Below are positions 52,068 through 63,464 of a DNA stretch of 64,000 nucleotides, piece by piece (positions within the stretch are counted from its first letter, which is position 1; each line of letters begins with the position of its first letter). The notes under the pieces were generated by a model, which did not search any database, was not told where the DNA came from, and worked only from the letters and a program-made list of their open reading frames with translations. Source of the DNA: Nemania diffusa (Eukaryota; Ascomycota; Sordariomycetes; Xylariales; Xylariaceae); contig JBBPUQ010000009.1 of NCBI GenBank assembly GCA_038501195.1, positions 868,001 to 932,000 of the forward strand. The letters are read 5' to 3'. A program made the translations under genes and the position numbers.

Positions 52068-55000
52068 ATGACACCCGTTACAACAGACGAGGTTGGTTAC
52101 AGAGCCTTTTAATAATTTTAACCAGCCGCAATCTTAGCTGTCTTCTAACAATTACTTTTGAATAGGCCGTCGCCAGTAAACGTAAGAGAGAACTCGACGA
52201 ACATGGCAAGCGAAAGCGAAGGAGGCACGACCGCACCTTGAAGAAGCCCGACGATGCCAAGGGGGAAATACCTAAGCCGGACCTAGCAGTCCCAGTTAAT
52301 GGCTTGGAAGATGTTTCAAATCACGAAGAAGAAATGGCACTAGATATAGTCGAGCTCGATGGCCAAGTCGAAAAGCAAGAAAAGCGCAAGCATCGGTCGA
52401 AGGCCCATAAAGGCGGCGCAACAACGGACAATATTTGCAAATGGAGAGTCTCGAAGCCGCTAGGGGGGCGAATGCTCAATATTGACCCTATCTTAACCGA
52501 TGACGAGACGTAAGAGTTACAGTCGCAGCAGATCTATACTCCGCAAGCTCCTAACAGTTGTATAGGCATCTAATTCTTGCATACAAGAAATCACTCCAAG
52601 TTTACTCGGCTTCCGATTCCCTCCTAGTGCGCAAAATACATGTCTCTACACGAATCCGCGGGCGACGAGATCAGGGCCGAACAGACCAAATCGCTGCCGT
52701 ATGTCCCTCAGCGACCTCCCCAAATCTTCTCTGGGTGGCGTCGTATGAGGGCCTCATATGGCTCATTAACTGGACAACTGGCGCTGGATCTGAAGCGCCT
52801 ATTTCTTTAGACTGCGACCGTATACACGACATGTTTGTCGATTCCATGAAATTTGGTAACAGCTTTAGAGACATCCTATATGTCTCCGCAAAAAAGGAAC
52901 AAACTTGGCATATTATTGCCCACGATATTCGTGATTTGGAAGTAGTTGGTTCTAAAACCATCTTCTCGTATACCTCAGCGATTGAAAACCTAAGGGTTGC
53001 CCACCTTGGGCACACATTCGCCGCGTACACCGAACGAAACATCATCCTTGGCTCTCGGACCCATGAGGTCGCGTCTACTTTCGAAGATCTTGCTTATGAG
53101 GTTGTAACCCTTGATGCAAGCGATGAAATCACCTCCCTCGACATACAAGTTACTGGCCGTGTTCACCTAATCCGCAGATCTCAACGAGAAGCGATCGATA
53201 TGCCTGTCGTAGACTTAGTAATCGGCTGCGCCCGAGGAGGCATACTCGCTTACAGCGACCTTTTGCCCCGGATTCGGTTGCTAAATACCCCCAAAACGCG
53301 TCATCATGCTCTTCAGCCTCGCAAGTACCACTGGCACCGCAAGGCTGTCCGTGCAGTGAAATGGTCCCGAGATGGTAAGGACAAGCACTGATAATCACTG
53401 CTATTAATACTAAAATTTGCTAGGAAACTATATTCTTTCGGGCGGTTCGGAATCGACTTTGGTGCTTTGGCAACTAGACTCTCAGAAGATGGACTTCCTA
53501 CCTCACCTCTCTGCCACCATTGAAAACATTGTAGTCTCGAAACGCGGCTCTGCTTACGCTCTTCACTTGGACGATAACTCTGCGATGGTGCTCTCGACTG
53601 CTGAGATGAAGCCTATCACATACATTGCCGGGATCCAAGCTATGTTATCACCTAGACTCATTTCGAAAGATGACAGCGTCAAGCGGATTGGGCAACATTC
53701 TTCTGATCGGCTGACTAGTATACCGGCCGCCATCTCTCCTTCTAATTCATCGCAGATGTTCCTTTGTGTTCCCAACGGGCAGCAACTGAGCTCGTCAGGG
53801 AGTGGCCCGTCAATGCCGTTGATGCAGGCTTTAGATCTAACGACTATGCAAAGCGTCTCTAGACAGGCGTTAACACGAACCAATCCAACTGACGTGAACG
53901 TTACATCTGAAGGGCATCCAATCACCGAACCACGAGTAACGGGCATGAAATACTCGCATGACGGCCGCTGGCTTGTTACAACCGATGAATGGCAGCCACC
54001 CTCTCGAGATATCAATTCTCTTGAGGGCTCATCTCCGGAGAGGAGAGAGACCTATTTAAAATTCTGGTCTGTATCCGCTGAAAATCAGAGTTTGGATCTG
54101 ATGACCCGCATCGATGCGCCACACCATTCTGACCAAGTTGAGCCGGTGTTCGATTTAGCGGCTGACCCTAAATCCGACCGTTTTGCGACCATCGGAGGAG
54201 ATGGAATGGCTCGTTTGTGGCAACCGAATATCAGACAAAAAGATGGAATACTTATTCAGGGTAAAAAAGGACGTCAGCTGTACAGCTGGGGTTGCTCACG
54301 GGCCATTTCTCTTTATGGGAATGAAGCTACGGGCGATTTAGATGTCTCCAACGAATTCCGAGGTTCTGGTGCGGTAGCATTTTCCGAGGACGGTTCTGTT
54401 CTGGTGTGCGCGGCAACCCATAAGCACGGGTCGATAGTTCAAGTCATTGATACAGAGAGTGGTAGGGTTCGAAACTCACTCAATGGCCTCATCAAGGGGA
54501 GTGTTCAGGGCATCTCCATTATTTCAACAAACCTGGTCGTGTTGTCAGACACACTTACGGTATACGACCTTGTTCTTGACGAGCTGCGGTATGGAGTTCA
54601 GCTGAGGAACTCAAAAGCAACTGAGACAGAAGATCGGGGCGCTTCTGTCATGACCCATTTAACAGCTGATTTCCAGACTGGCCGTTTCGCCGTGGCCGTT
54701 TCGAAGGCAAAACAGGGATCAACCAAAGTACGCTCAGAACTTGCAATTTTTAGCCCTGATGGATGCGAACCGGAGCTAGTACAAAGTTTCCCGAGTCCCA
54801 TTACATCCCTAGTCTCCTCTGCTGGTTCTAGCGGCTTCGTAGTCTTAGACTCGGCGGCCCGACTTTGGTCTGTTGCTGAAAGTATGGATACAAAGTCTCT
54901 AGCATTCGCTCAGCCACTAGCAGATCTCCAGCTAGATCAAGAGCCTGTAGCAGACGAAGAAGAGATAACCAACGCACCGTTGTTGTTAACCGAAGAAAAG

Positions 55001-55204
55001 GACGACGATGTCAGCGAGGATGGCATGGACATCGATGTGGCCGATGCAGTCGATGGCGATACGATCTATCCTGTTGTTATTGCACCACAAAGACTCGCAG
55101 AACTGTTTGACACTGCTCCATCCTTCGCCATGCCGCCTATTGAAGACATCTTCTATCAAGTTACCAAAATGTTTTCTGCTAAGACTGCTGTCTCTGCGTC
55201 TTGA
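52068..55204 (+). CDS. UTP17: SSU processome / t-UTP WD40 protein Utp17 (Nan1, WDR75)
   Basis: Exons 52,068-52,091, 52,166-52,509, 52,566-53,374 and 53,424-55,204 (introns 74, 56 and 49 nt) give 985 residues. The first exon codes only MTPVTTDE; it is joined to a lysine/arginine-rich segment (SKRKRELDEHGKRKRRR), a nucleolar-type basic stretch. The body is WD40 propeller sequence: HLILAYKKSLQVYSA, HWHRKAVRAVKWSRDG joining NYILSGGSESTLVLWQLD across intron 3, and RFATIGGDGMARLWQPN later. Residues after about 890 are acidic (DDDVSEDGMDIDVADA) with a final helical tail. Homologues (yeast Nan1/Utp17, human WDR75) belong to the U3 snoRNP t-UTP subcomplex that couples rDNA transcription by Pol I to early 18S pre-rRNA processing in the nucleolus. 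Exon 1 is short and its donor GTTGGT is not the consensus, so the extreme N-terminus is the least certain part. Confidence 0.88.
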
Positions 55205-56585
55205 TAGGGAAAATACTGGAAACCGCACCAATAAGACCTATCACAGCATTCATCAGGTATAATTCAGGGCTAGGGTCTTTGTCGAAGGGGCTCAAGCACG
55301 ATGGAATCCGCTGCTTCGCGGCAAATTTCAAAGCAGACCTCTTCGCTCAGGGCATTAGCATGAATCATACCTGAATATCTGCTTGTGACGATAATCAGAG
55401 TCTTAAGATTTAGTTGAAAGCTATCTTAACTAAATATTGCTAGAGCTTGCAGGTATCACCGCGCCCTAAGATAAGAGCTAGCACTCGAAAGTATGATTGT
55501 CGTCGAAGTTTCGCATTGTTCCACCATGGAGATGTAAACTACCACGACAAGGCGAAGTTGAACGTGCCCAAACGTGTGCCAACTCGTTACAAAAATCGCC
55601 GAGTTTGGCAGAGGCTGTTAAACGGAATTGAGGCACCAAAAGGCACCTAGTTCGCGACTTGAAGATGCTTTCTCTTGGATGGAGCCTAAATCTAGACGAG
55701 TGATACCCGGGAGGGAGTCAAGGGACTTCGTCATCCTAAGATGATGAATTATAGTGTACTTTCAAGCGTCATAATAGCTACTTTGCATGGTTGGAGTTGA
55801 CAAAAATTTATATACTGGGTGGCTCTTTTATTACCGTCTGATCATCTCTTTGTCTTAACTCCCTAGCTCTGTAAAGGGTTCGAAAAGGGCGACATATAGG
55901 CGATCTTGTGCTTTAGTCTCGTACTGCAAAGATTTCCTACTTACACATACAATATGTGGTAACGTAAAATGGATGATAAAAGTTGCCTCGCAGTTTATAC
56001 CAACCTCAACTAAATAGGTCTAGTTATTTCATGCATGTATTCGGCAAGCTTGTACCGGTCCTTGCAATTGGCTTCTATTAGCCAAAACATCCGACCTTGG
56101 GAATAAGATACCCTCCCGGTGGTGCGAAGGTGGGGTAATAGCGGCCGAGGAGCGGGATTGCGACATCAGCTCTCTACTTGACCTCACCCCATCATCGGTA
56201 GTCGAGATTGAGGAACATACAATTATAGTCTGCGAAACTACAGCGTACACACACTATCTTATCTTAACCGTTTATATGATATATGTCAGTCTCCTAGGAC
56301 CTTGATCTGTTTATTTTCTATTTCCTTTCTGTGGAATAGGCACGCAGTGCTGCGGACTATCTTCTACATTTAGTTCTCATCTTAGGACAAGTAGATGGAT
56401 GTAGATATACACATAGTATCCGCCTAGTACCACATCCTACTTCGTTTATAAGAATTCATACATCGTACTCAACTACAGACAGGCCGTATACCGAGGGAAC
56501 TTCTAGCCTTTAAAGCCTTACATCAAATCAACTAATAATCCATATTATTCATTTTATAATTACCTACACAGCGGACTCCACAGCC
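55205..56585. other. intergenic, about 1.4 kb, no supported gene
   Basis: The 3' region of UTP17 and the promoter of the oxygenase gene. Short frames only, none recognisable. An AT-rich stretch with TTTATAATT near 56,553 lies about 30 bp before the next start. Confidence 0.45.
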
Positions 56586-57978
56586 ATGTCTTTCACGTCC
56601 ATCCCGATCCTCGACCTAGCGCAGTCGCGCGACCCGGCCACGAAGCCGCAGTTTCTGGCGGAGCTGCGGCATGCGCTCATGGAGGTCGGGTTCCTGTACC
56701 TCAAGAACGTCGGGATTTCTGAGACCCTGTGGCAAGAGGTCATCAGTGAGGGGCGGGGTTTCTTCGACATCCCGCGGGAAGAGAAGTATGTTACCACCCA
56801 ACCCACCGCACTACCGTTAGGAGTCCAGCACAAATCGCGTCCCTTCGAGTATGGACAGGAGCACGCATAGCCAGATCCGACTCGTTAGATTTTGCATGTC
56901 TATCTGTCTTTCTCTCCTCGACTAATACCCCCGACACCGCAGGTTGAAAATCGAGATGAAAAACGCGCCCTCATTCCTAGGCTACTCGCAGCTTTCAGCA
57001 GAAATAACAGCCGGCGCCATCGACCACCGGGAGCAAATCGACCTGTCAACCGAGCACGCCCTGCCGGGCCCGGACGCGCCCATCTGGGACAACCTGCTCG
57101 CGCCCAACCAATGGCCCTCGCCCGCCGTGCTCCCGCACTTCCGGCGCGTGTACACGGACTACATGGCGCGCATGGGGCGCATCTCCGTGGCCTTCACCTC
57201 CCTCATCGCCGAGGCCATCGGGCTGCCCGCCTCCGCCTTCGACCGCTACTTCGAGGCCGCGCCCGAGCTCCAGCAGCACAAGCTCAAGATCGTGAAATAC
57301 CCCGACGTCGCCGAGCTCGGGCTCGGGCTCGGTAAAGACGGAGAAGGGGAGGGCGTGCAGGGGCAGGGCGTGGGCCCGCACAAGGACAGCATGCTCACCA
57401 GCTACCTCCTCCAGGCCAGCGACCACAGGGGCCTGCAGGTGCAGAACATGCGCGGCGAGTGGATCGACTGCCCGCCGCGCGCCGGCACGCTCGTCGTGGC
57501 CATCGGGCAGGGCCTCGAGGCGCTAACGCGGGGCGTGTGCACCTCGACGACGCACCGCGTGCTGTCGCCCCGCGCGGGCGCCGGCGCGCGCTTCTCGGTG
57601 CCCTTCTTCCAGGGCGTGCGGGGCAGCGCCACCTTCGCGGAGCTCGAGGCCGTGGGCGTCGGGGCCATACCGGAGGCGGCGCGGGAGGAGCGGAGGCGGG
57701 TGCTCGAGGCGAACGGGGGCAGGCGGCTGGACGATGTCGAGTTCACGTTCCGCAGCGGGGGCGCGGCGAAGACGCTGGGGGAGGCGACGCTGAGGAATAG
57801 GGTTAAGTCGCACCCGGACGTGGGCGAGAGGTGGTATCCGGATATCCTGCGGAGCATCCGCGAGCAGCAGGCCAGGGAGGCGCTGGAGAAGGAGGCGCTG
57901 GGGGCGGGGCAGGGGGACGGTGGTGGTGTGCAGGGCGAGGCTGTTGATGTTAACAGGCTGGTTGTCGAGGCACATTAA
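56586..57978 (+). CDS. 2-oxoglutarate/Fe(II)-dependent oxygenase (isopenicillin N synthase-like)
   Basis: Exons 56,586-56,785 and 56,943-57,978 (157-nt intron) give 411 residues. The N-terminus is a DIOX_N domain: SIPILDLAQ, then LMEVGFLYLKNVGI and FFDIPREEK just before the splice. The catalytic domain carries the Fe(II) ligands HKD (His213, Asp215) and a distal His271 in STTHRVLSP, and the 2-oxoglutarate-binding RFS (Arg283, Ser285), so it should be active. The family hydroxylates, desaturates or cyclises small molecules; no substrate can be assigned, and no secondary-metabolism genes adjoin it. A glycine-rich insert (LGLGLGKDGEGEGVQGQG, about 193-210) just before the HKD motif is unusual. 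Exon 2 is far richer in GC than exon 1 and its surroundings. Long reverse frames over it are shadows of that composition. Confidence 0.85.
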
Positions 57979-58218
57979 GAAATGCAAGCAAGCGGGCTAT
58001 GGCTTGGGATGAGCCAGGACGAGAGCGATATCATTAGTCCAGCAAGGAAGAGGATTGAATCAGTAGCTTGTCATGTATTCATATGCCCATTAAATAGTAA
58101 AATACCCATCCTTGCGTCTCAAATAGTCTTGCGCTGAACACCTGTAAATGCGCCACCGCTTCCCCACGCTTTATGTAGTCTACCTGCCTCGCGTCTCTTC
58201 CATCGCATCGTGTCATGT
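57979..58218. terminator. convergent 3' ends
   Basis: A 240-bp spacer between the oxygenase stop and the stop of the convergent zinc-finger gene. AT-rich words (TTAAATAGTAAAATA near 58,090) suit poly(A) signals, but none is canonical enough to place a site. Confidence 0.3.
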
Positions 58219-58703
58219 CTAAGCGACCTCGTAGCCGGGGAAGCAGTCGTTCAGCGTCTTGCTGTGCTTATTGACCGCATGCTCGGTAAGTCTGGACAAT
58301 GGTAAGCACGGCTCCTAAGCAAATAGTAGTCTTCACTAATAAGGGCGTAGACAGTATGCCAGAGAACCCTCATGTCGGAAGAAGGAGGTGTAGGGAGAGA
58401 CGTACTGAGGAGCGCGGGTCGTCTTTAGGAAGGTCGATTTGCAAATGTTGCACTGGATGTCCATCGCCTTTGTGTTCTGTTATATCCCGGCGTTAGTAAT
58501 TTGATTACTTTGAACACTGAGAACGTGGATAGAGATTAGATTACGTACAGTCTTGAGCTGCGACTTGGCAGTCTTGCCGTCTTTCGCGTTGCGCTCGCGC
58601 TTCTGCTGTGCCTTGGCTCCCTAGATAAAAGGCAAGTCGTGTTAGTGGACCTGTAGATGGTGATAACTTTATCTCTCCGGACGGGTAGACGTACGTTACC
58701 CAT
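58219..58703 (-). CDS. small 4F5/SERF-like, zf-met2 C2H2 zinc-finger protein
   Basis: Four exons on the - strand (58,703-58,695, 58,620-58,549, 58,476-58,406, 58,291-58,219) give 74 residues; the first coding exon is only MGN. The protein starts MGNGAKAQQKRERNAKD, the SERF/4F5-type basic segment, and continues to a single zinc finger: Cys36, Cys39, His55 and His60 (CNICKSTF, then LTEHAVNKH), ending TLNDCFPGYEVA. This is the conserved layout of the eukaryotic At2g23090-like small proteins (zf-met2). Their cellular role is not well established. All introns are GT-AG and phases agree. No single frame of this gene is long enough to attract notice, so it is easily missed. It is divergent from the gene at 59,212. 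Confidence 0.88.
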
Positions 58704-59211
58704 TTTGGAAGAAGTGAAGATATCGCTTAGAAGTTGATGATGCGTAGAGAACCGTAGATGGACTTGAAGATTGGGAAATTGGTCAAAGAGATTTGGCTTG
58801 TGACAATCAGTGGGTTTAAAGAGAAAGAAAAGAATGGGAAAGGCTAAGCAAATGTCAAGAAAATTATTATATCTGCTACAGTTGGAGTTTGAGGGGCCAA
58901 TCGCATGACATAGCCTGTATAACAGCCCCTCGGCAGCTACACTTAAGTACTTGCCATATATTACCCAGGCAGTATAAGTCCTAGGTAGAAATACCTGCTG
59001 GTGGGGCTTTTGTTTCGCTGGATTTAGCTCCAATGTACATACTGTACCGGGATATGCGTACAGTAGAGTATGCACCTAACGTGGAGAACAAGCCTCCATT
59101 CTTTATCCTCCATATTAAGACAGATATCTCCGTATACAGAATTACAACACCTTCAGTGATTTGTTCATGCAATATTTACGTACTAATATTAGGCAATTGA
59201 TCCAATTCAAG
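58704..59211. promoter_or_regulatory. 508-bp divergent promoter region
   Basis: Lies between the zinc-finger gene (-) and the HhH-motif gene (+). Purine-rich words (AAGAGAAAGAAAAGAATGG near 58,820) become a pyrimidine-rich leader when read towards the zinc-finger gene. No specific element is identified. Confidence 0.4.
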
Positions 59212-60149
59212 ATGGCAGGTGCCGATACCCTCGCAGAAAACATTTCTTTAGACCGCTTCAATGAACTGTTGAGCCGCTATTCTTCGCTGATCAAGTCTAT
59301 TTCCTCCGAGAAAGGTGAGTGGGCGGGATTAGTGATACTGCACATAGTAACTGGGTACGCTCCTTACTGACCGGCCGTGTATATAGCCCCTAAAACTGGC
59401 CAACTATCTCTCCTTGAGCTTGATAATTACCGGTACACAATAGCCGTTGATGCATTTCAATCTAGCAAGCCAAAGCGGCAGATGGAACATGATGATGTCA
59501 AGACATTAGTAGATTGGAAGCTGTGAGTATGCCCTCGGAGTTGACGTTGCTCCATGTACCAGTAGATTCATATCGGATTACTTAACATTATTTCAGACGC
59601 CATGGAAAGTTTCGGCCAACATTAATGAAGCTTGTCTCATCAAACGATGGAGAAGTAGTCAAGAAGACCATTCGAGAGGCAATGGCGCAGTACTGGTCCG
59701 ACAACAATATTACAAAAGCGACGGATGCCATTGCCAAACTCAAGGGTATAGGCCCGGCGACAGCCTCGCTTCTTCTCTCCGTTCACGACCCCGAACGAGC
59801 CATCTTCTTCTCAGACGAAGCTTTCTGGTGGCTATGCTGCGATGGGCACAAGTCGCCAATCAAATATAACGTAAAAGAGTATCAACAGTTGAGTATTGCT
59901 GCAGAAAAAATCATCAAACGACTTCAAGTAGGGGCTACGGATCTCGAAAAGGTAGCCTACGCTATCATGAAGGACGATATCCGCCAGCCTGACTCTTCTA
60001 TAAGCCAGCCACAAACTAAACCCACTATAAAAAAGGGTAAAGTAGCCGATGAAGTTACACTAAAGGCGCCAGTGAAAAGGAAAAATAGTTCAGCTACAGA
60101 CACAAAAGATACGCCACTTCGGCGGTCACAACGCCAAAAGGCCAGCTGA
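59212..60149 (+). CDS. conserved hypothetical protein with helix-hairpin-helix-like motif
   Basis: Exons 59,212-59,314, 59,387-59,522 and 59,597-60,149 (introns 72 and 74 nt) give 263 residues. The order is a helical N-terminus (ISLDRFNELLSRYSSLIKS), a middle with LVDWKLRHGKFRPTL joined across intron 2, and then KLKGIGPATASLLLS at about 138-152. That segment has the LxGIGPxTA form of the helix-hairpin-helix of DNA glycosylases and other DNA-binding proteins. It is followed by IFFSDEAFWWL, which resembles the position where glycosylases place an aspartate. The last 60 residues are lysine-rich and disordered (TIKKGKV, VKRKNSS, RRSQRQK), suggesting a nuclear protein. A full glycosylase fold is not evident and no iron-sulphur cysteines are seen. 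Function unknown; a role with DNA is inference. Confidence 0.72.
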
Positions 60150-60663
60150 AGTCGCAGCGATTACTTATGTACAAGCAAGGCTAATTCAACCGAGGTCGGG
60201 GAAATCGGAATCCGTCCTTGTATCGATGTAGAAGAGGTCACTTCAATGTTGTGAAATCGCCCACATTTTCGTATCTAGCCTTAAGCGCTAACATTAACAG
60301 TGTTTCAATCTCTGGGCCTTTATCTCCTCGTCTAGCTGTTGAGCATCCGAACTAAACGGCTTGTCCTTGAAGCAACTAATCATAAATGCTCGCTTTGCCA
60401 CGATTGGAACCTTAAGCCTACATACGTACCTACCTCATTTATACTGTACTATGGGATTTATTTTGTGGGAATATCCTCAAAATATCCCAGAGGCTTACTC
60501 AGCCCCCTTTAGAATAGATTGGCTGGCGCCAGCATTTACGTCCATATCCTGCTGATCCGAAGAAGGCGCTTTCATGTTGGGCCAACTATAAAATGATGGC
60601 GCCCGTCCAGTACAAACAGCCTACGTGAAGAAACTTGTGGCTCGACATCAAAGAATCTCAAAA
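60150..60663. other. intergenic, promoter of the secreted glycosidase gene
   Basis: No gene. It contains the 3' flank of the previous gene and, near its end, the TATA-like box listed separately. Confidence 0.45.
60587..60594 (+). promoter_or_regulatory. TATA-like box
   Basis: TATAAAAT lies about 70 bp before the ATG of the glycosidase gene, a usual distance for a TATA box with a short leader in fungi. Assigned by position and sequence only. Confidence 0.45.
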
Positions 60664-62054
60664 ATGATCAGCGCATTTCAAATCGTAGCCGCATTGAGTC
60701 TGGCAGGCCAGTCGCTGTGTAGCTCTGTATTAGGCGAGTCAGCTAAGCGACAAGATTCTACCATTGATCGATCTACATTGAACGGCAAGTTCTTTGTCGG
60801 GTATCAAGCATGGTTTCGAAAACCGCTTGAAGATGATGGCAACTCGCATTGGACTACGTGAGTATAAAAATGCTATACAAAAGTTTGGCCCTAACTCACA
60901 GATTGTATACAGGGATACGCCTTCACCGGAAGTTGGGCATGGTGAGTACACAATAAATATCAATCTCCATATAAATTAAGCTAATTGTCTTCATAGTGGG
61001 CGTCGATATGATTCCGGACGTGACTAGCTATCCAGCCGATTGTCTCTTTGATACTCCTTTTACCCGCTCAGACGGCTCAGTTGCCCAATTCTACAGTAAT
61101 GATTGCGACGGAGTTGTGGATCTTCACTTTAAGATGATGACAGATCATGGCATCAGCGGAGCCTTCTTACAGCGCTTCTATGGCTACATCAACGAGGCCA
61201 ATGGAGGTTGGATCAATGTAGGTGGCGTTGATACACTGCGAGTGACGGATTTTTTTTCTAACGATAGTCGTTAGATCCTAAACGCGGCCAAGACAGCTGC
61301 AGAGAAGTATGGCCGTGGTTTTGTGATAGAATATGACCTGAATGGCGCCAACACAGCAACCACAAACGTCACCGCGACGTATCTCGCTGACCTCGCGGCA
61401 TTGAGTGATATCACTTCGTCGCCCGCCTACATGCATCATGAAGGCAAGCCTGTCATCGAGATTTGGGGCTTCGGTATTGTCAACGAGGTAACGGTTGATG
61501 ATGGCATCGCCATTGTTACGGCACTCAAGAACGCCGGCTGGTACGTGATCCTCGGTGTACAGCAGGCATGGCATGCAGAACTTGTACAAAACCAGCCTGG
61601 CAACTATGGTCCAGTGTATCGACTTGCGGACATGATTCAGCCCTGGACAGTAGGCTCCTACGACATCAACGGCTACCAGGACTTTCTGAATGGGCGACAA
61701 GCTGTCGAAGACGCCGGGGCTCTTCAGGAACTTGGCATCGATAGCAGCATCGTCGTGTGGCCTGGCGGGTCAAGCAGCAACGCGAACCCAAACGAGCAGT
61801 TCGACCATTTCCCAAGATGGAACGGCACGTTCTACCAGATGCAGCTAGACGGCGCTGTGTCATTGAAGCCAACTTTCATCTTTGGTGCCATGTTCGACGA
61901 GATGAACGAGGGCACTTCCATCTTCCCTGTCCTGAGGACCAATGATTTGCCCACCAATCAGAGATTTCTGGGCATTGATAATGACATGGCCACCGATGCG
62001 TACCTCACGTTGGCTGGAAATGCTGCAGCACAGTTTACAGAAGTTTGGCAGTAG
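60664..62054 (+). CDS. secreted GH99/GH71-like glycoside hydrolase
   Basis: Exons 60,664-60,857, 60,913-60,941, 60,997-61,217 and 61,275-62,054 (GT-AG introns of 55, 55 and 57 nt) give 407 residues. MISAFQIVAALSLAGQSLCS is a signal peptide; AKRQ near residue 30 could be a Kex2-type site. The mature part follows the family usually annotated as GH71/GH99-like or xylosidase/arabinosidase: FFVGYQAWF, DMIPDVTSYP, GISGAFLQRFYG, FVIEYDLNGA, GKPVIEIWGFG, QPWTVGSYD, and FIFGAMFDEMNEGTSIF near the end. These fit an (alpha/beta)8 barrel acting on polysaccharide outside the cell; the substrate cannot be stated. The in-frame stop at about 61,272-61,274 is within intron 3 (GTAGGT donor, CTAAC branch point, TAG acceptor), so the gene is intact. 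Exon 2 is only 29 nt. The upstream in-frame ATG at 60,625 would mask the signal peptide and is not preferred. Confidence 0.82.
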
Positions 62055-63464
62055 TAGGATATAAATCTTATTTTATTATGCTACATTGTCAGCATACCTA
62101 ATGGCAGCCTATCCCCAATTTGTCCAAACATGGATGTAACAACAACGCTAAAACGTCATTAAAAGAATATTTCGGCACGTGCTTTATTGTACCGTGACGC
62201 TAGTATCCTTAGTCTGAGGACAAGGGAGACTCATCGAATACTTGAAGCTAGTTCTACAATGCCGGAATAGGTACCCGAGCAGAGGTACATAGATAGTTTG
62301 ATTGATGACAGGAGACGGCCTTTCATGGCCTAAATGATTTGTATTGGCGAACGGCAACCCGCACCGCCTGGTTAGAACTTAGCACAAATGGTCAAGCTAA
62401 AAAATATTCAGATGTTATATCAGCAAAGGACAGCCTTTCTTGGCGAAAAGATAAACTGTCCGATGAACTAGACGAGGAAGGGATCTCCGGGCTGTACCTG
62501 GTTTTTCTGTTAGCCGGTACTGGACCATGCACGACGCAATCTGGGAATCTGGAAAGGGACGGTCAGTAACGCGATGGAACATTCTGCCCATCGACATATG
62601 CGATTCTGGTAACATCGCGGGATATAGTGAGGGTTCAGCGGCCCTGCAAGGCACGCTCACCGGTAAAGTCCAGAATGCGATTTCGCCTCATGGAGCCCCG
62701 GAAACTATCCCCATTGGCACTCGGTAGGCTCGGTAAGGGAAATTCTCCGACACGCTGGACCACGGTTCGACGGCCCGTGGAAGCGCCACACTAGGAGCCG
62801 GCGTCTCGTCAAGCTCACTACTGGCAGGTAGTTCTGTCATCGACTAATATGAAATTAATTCAGAATTATCTACTTCTTACTGCTTATATTCTTTATCCTC
62901 TACCCGGGATACGAGCAGGCCGCTGGTAATGAGGCCACAGATATGGGACGCTGTCCAGTTTTCTTAGGGGATCGTTGTGAGGACTGTTCGAGCGATGGGG
63001 GGACGACCTCTCGACTGTCGGACCATCTACCCGACGTTCTTGATGTTCGCCTGTGTGGGCTCATGTCGGTACACATGTCAAGCGTGGCGTTACAGCCGGC
63101 TCTAGACTAGACTAGGCCCAATATCTCGCTTCGTTCATCTGCAGGGTTATCTCCATCCTCTTAGCTTAGGCATTGGTATAGGTACTCATACCTTCGCTTG
63201 CCTCGAAGCAGTCTCACTCAAAACGGCAACGTTTCACCGGCTTCGAGCCCAAACTATTCCTAGGTTAACACATGAGAGAATTTTACGTCCATCTTACAAG
63301 ATGGTTTCGAATTTCACCACTCACCTTGCCATTAAAACAAGGTTGAGGGAGCAATCGTAGCGAGACAAGCTCTTAGTCAACAATAAGAGCCCACGAATAA
63401 CCTGTCCAGCGGACAACAACAACAACACTCTCCCCGAGAAGCAAGCAACATAGGCACACATAAC
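62055..63464. other. intergenic, about 1.4 kb, no supported gene
   Basis: The 3' flank of the glycosidase gene and promoter of the next gene. Frames near 62,340-62,730 overlap on both strands and have no recognisable product. Just before the next start there is an (AAC)n-rich leader (AACAACAACAACAAC near 63,414). Confidence 0.45.

Noticed and set aside
57046..57857. Several 110-150 codon frames over the oxygenase exon
   Set aside because: All are GC-composition shadows; only the + frame contains the HKD, distal His and RxS motifs.
61218..61274. Glycosidase as a pseudogene with a premature stop
   Set aside because: The stop lies in a 57-nt GT-AG intron with a CTAAC branch point; splicing restores a continuous family sequence.
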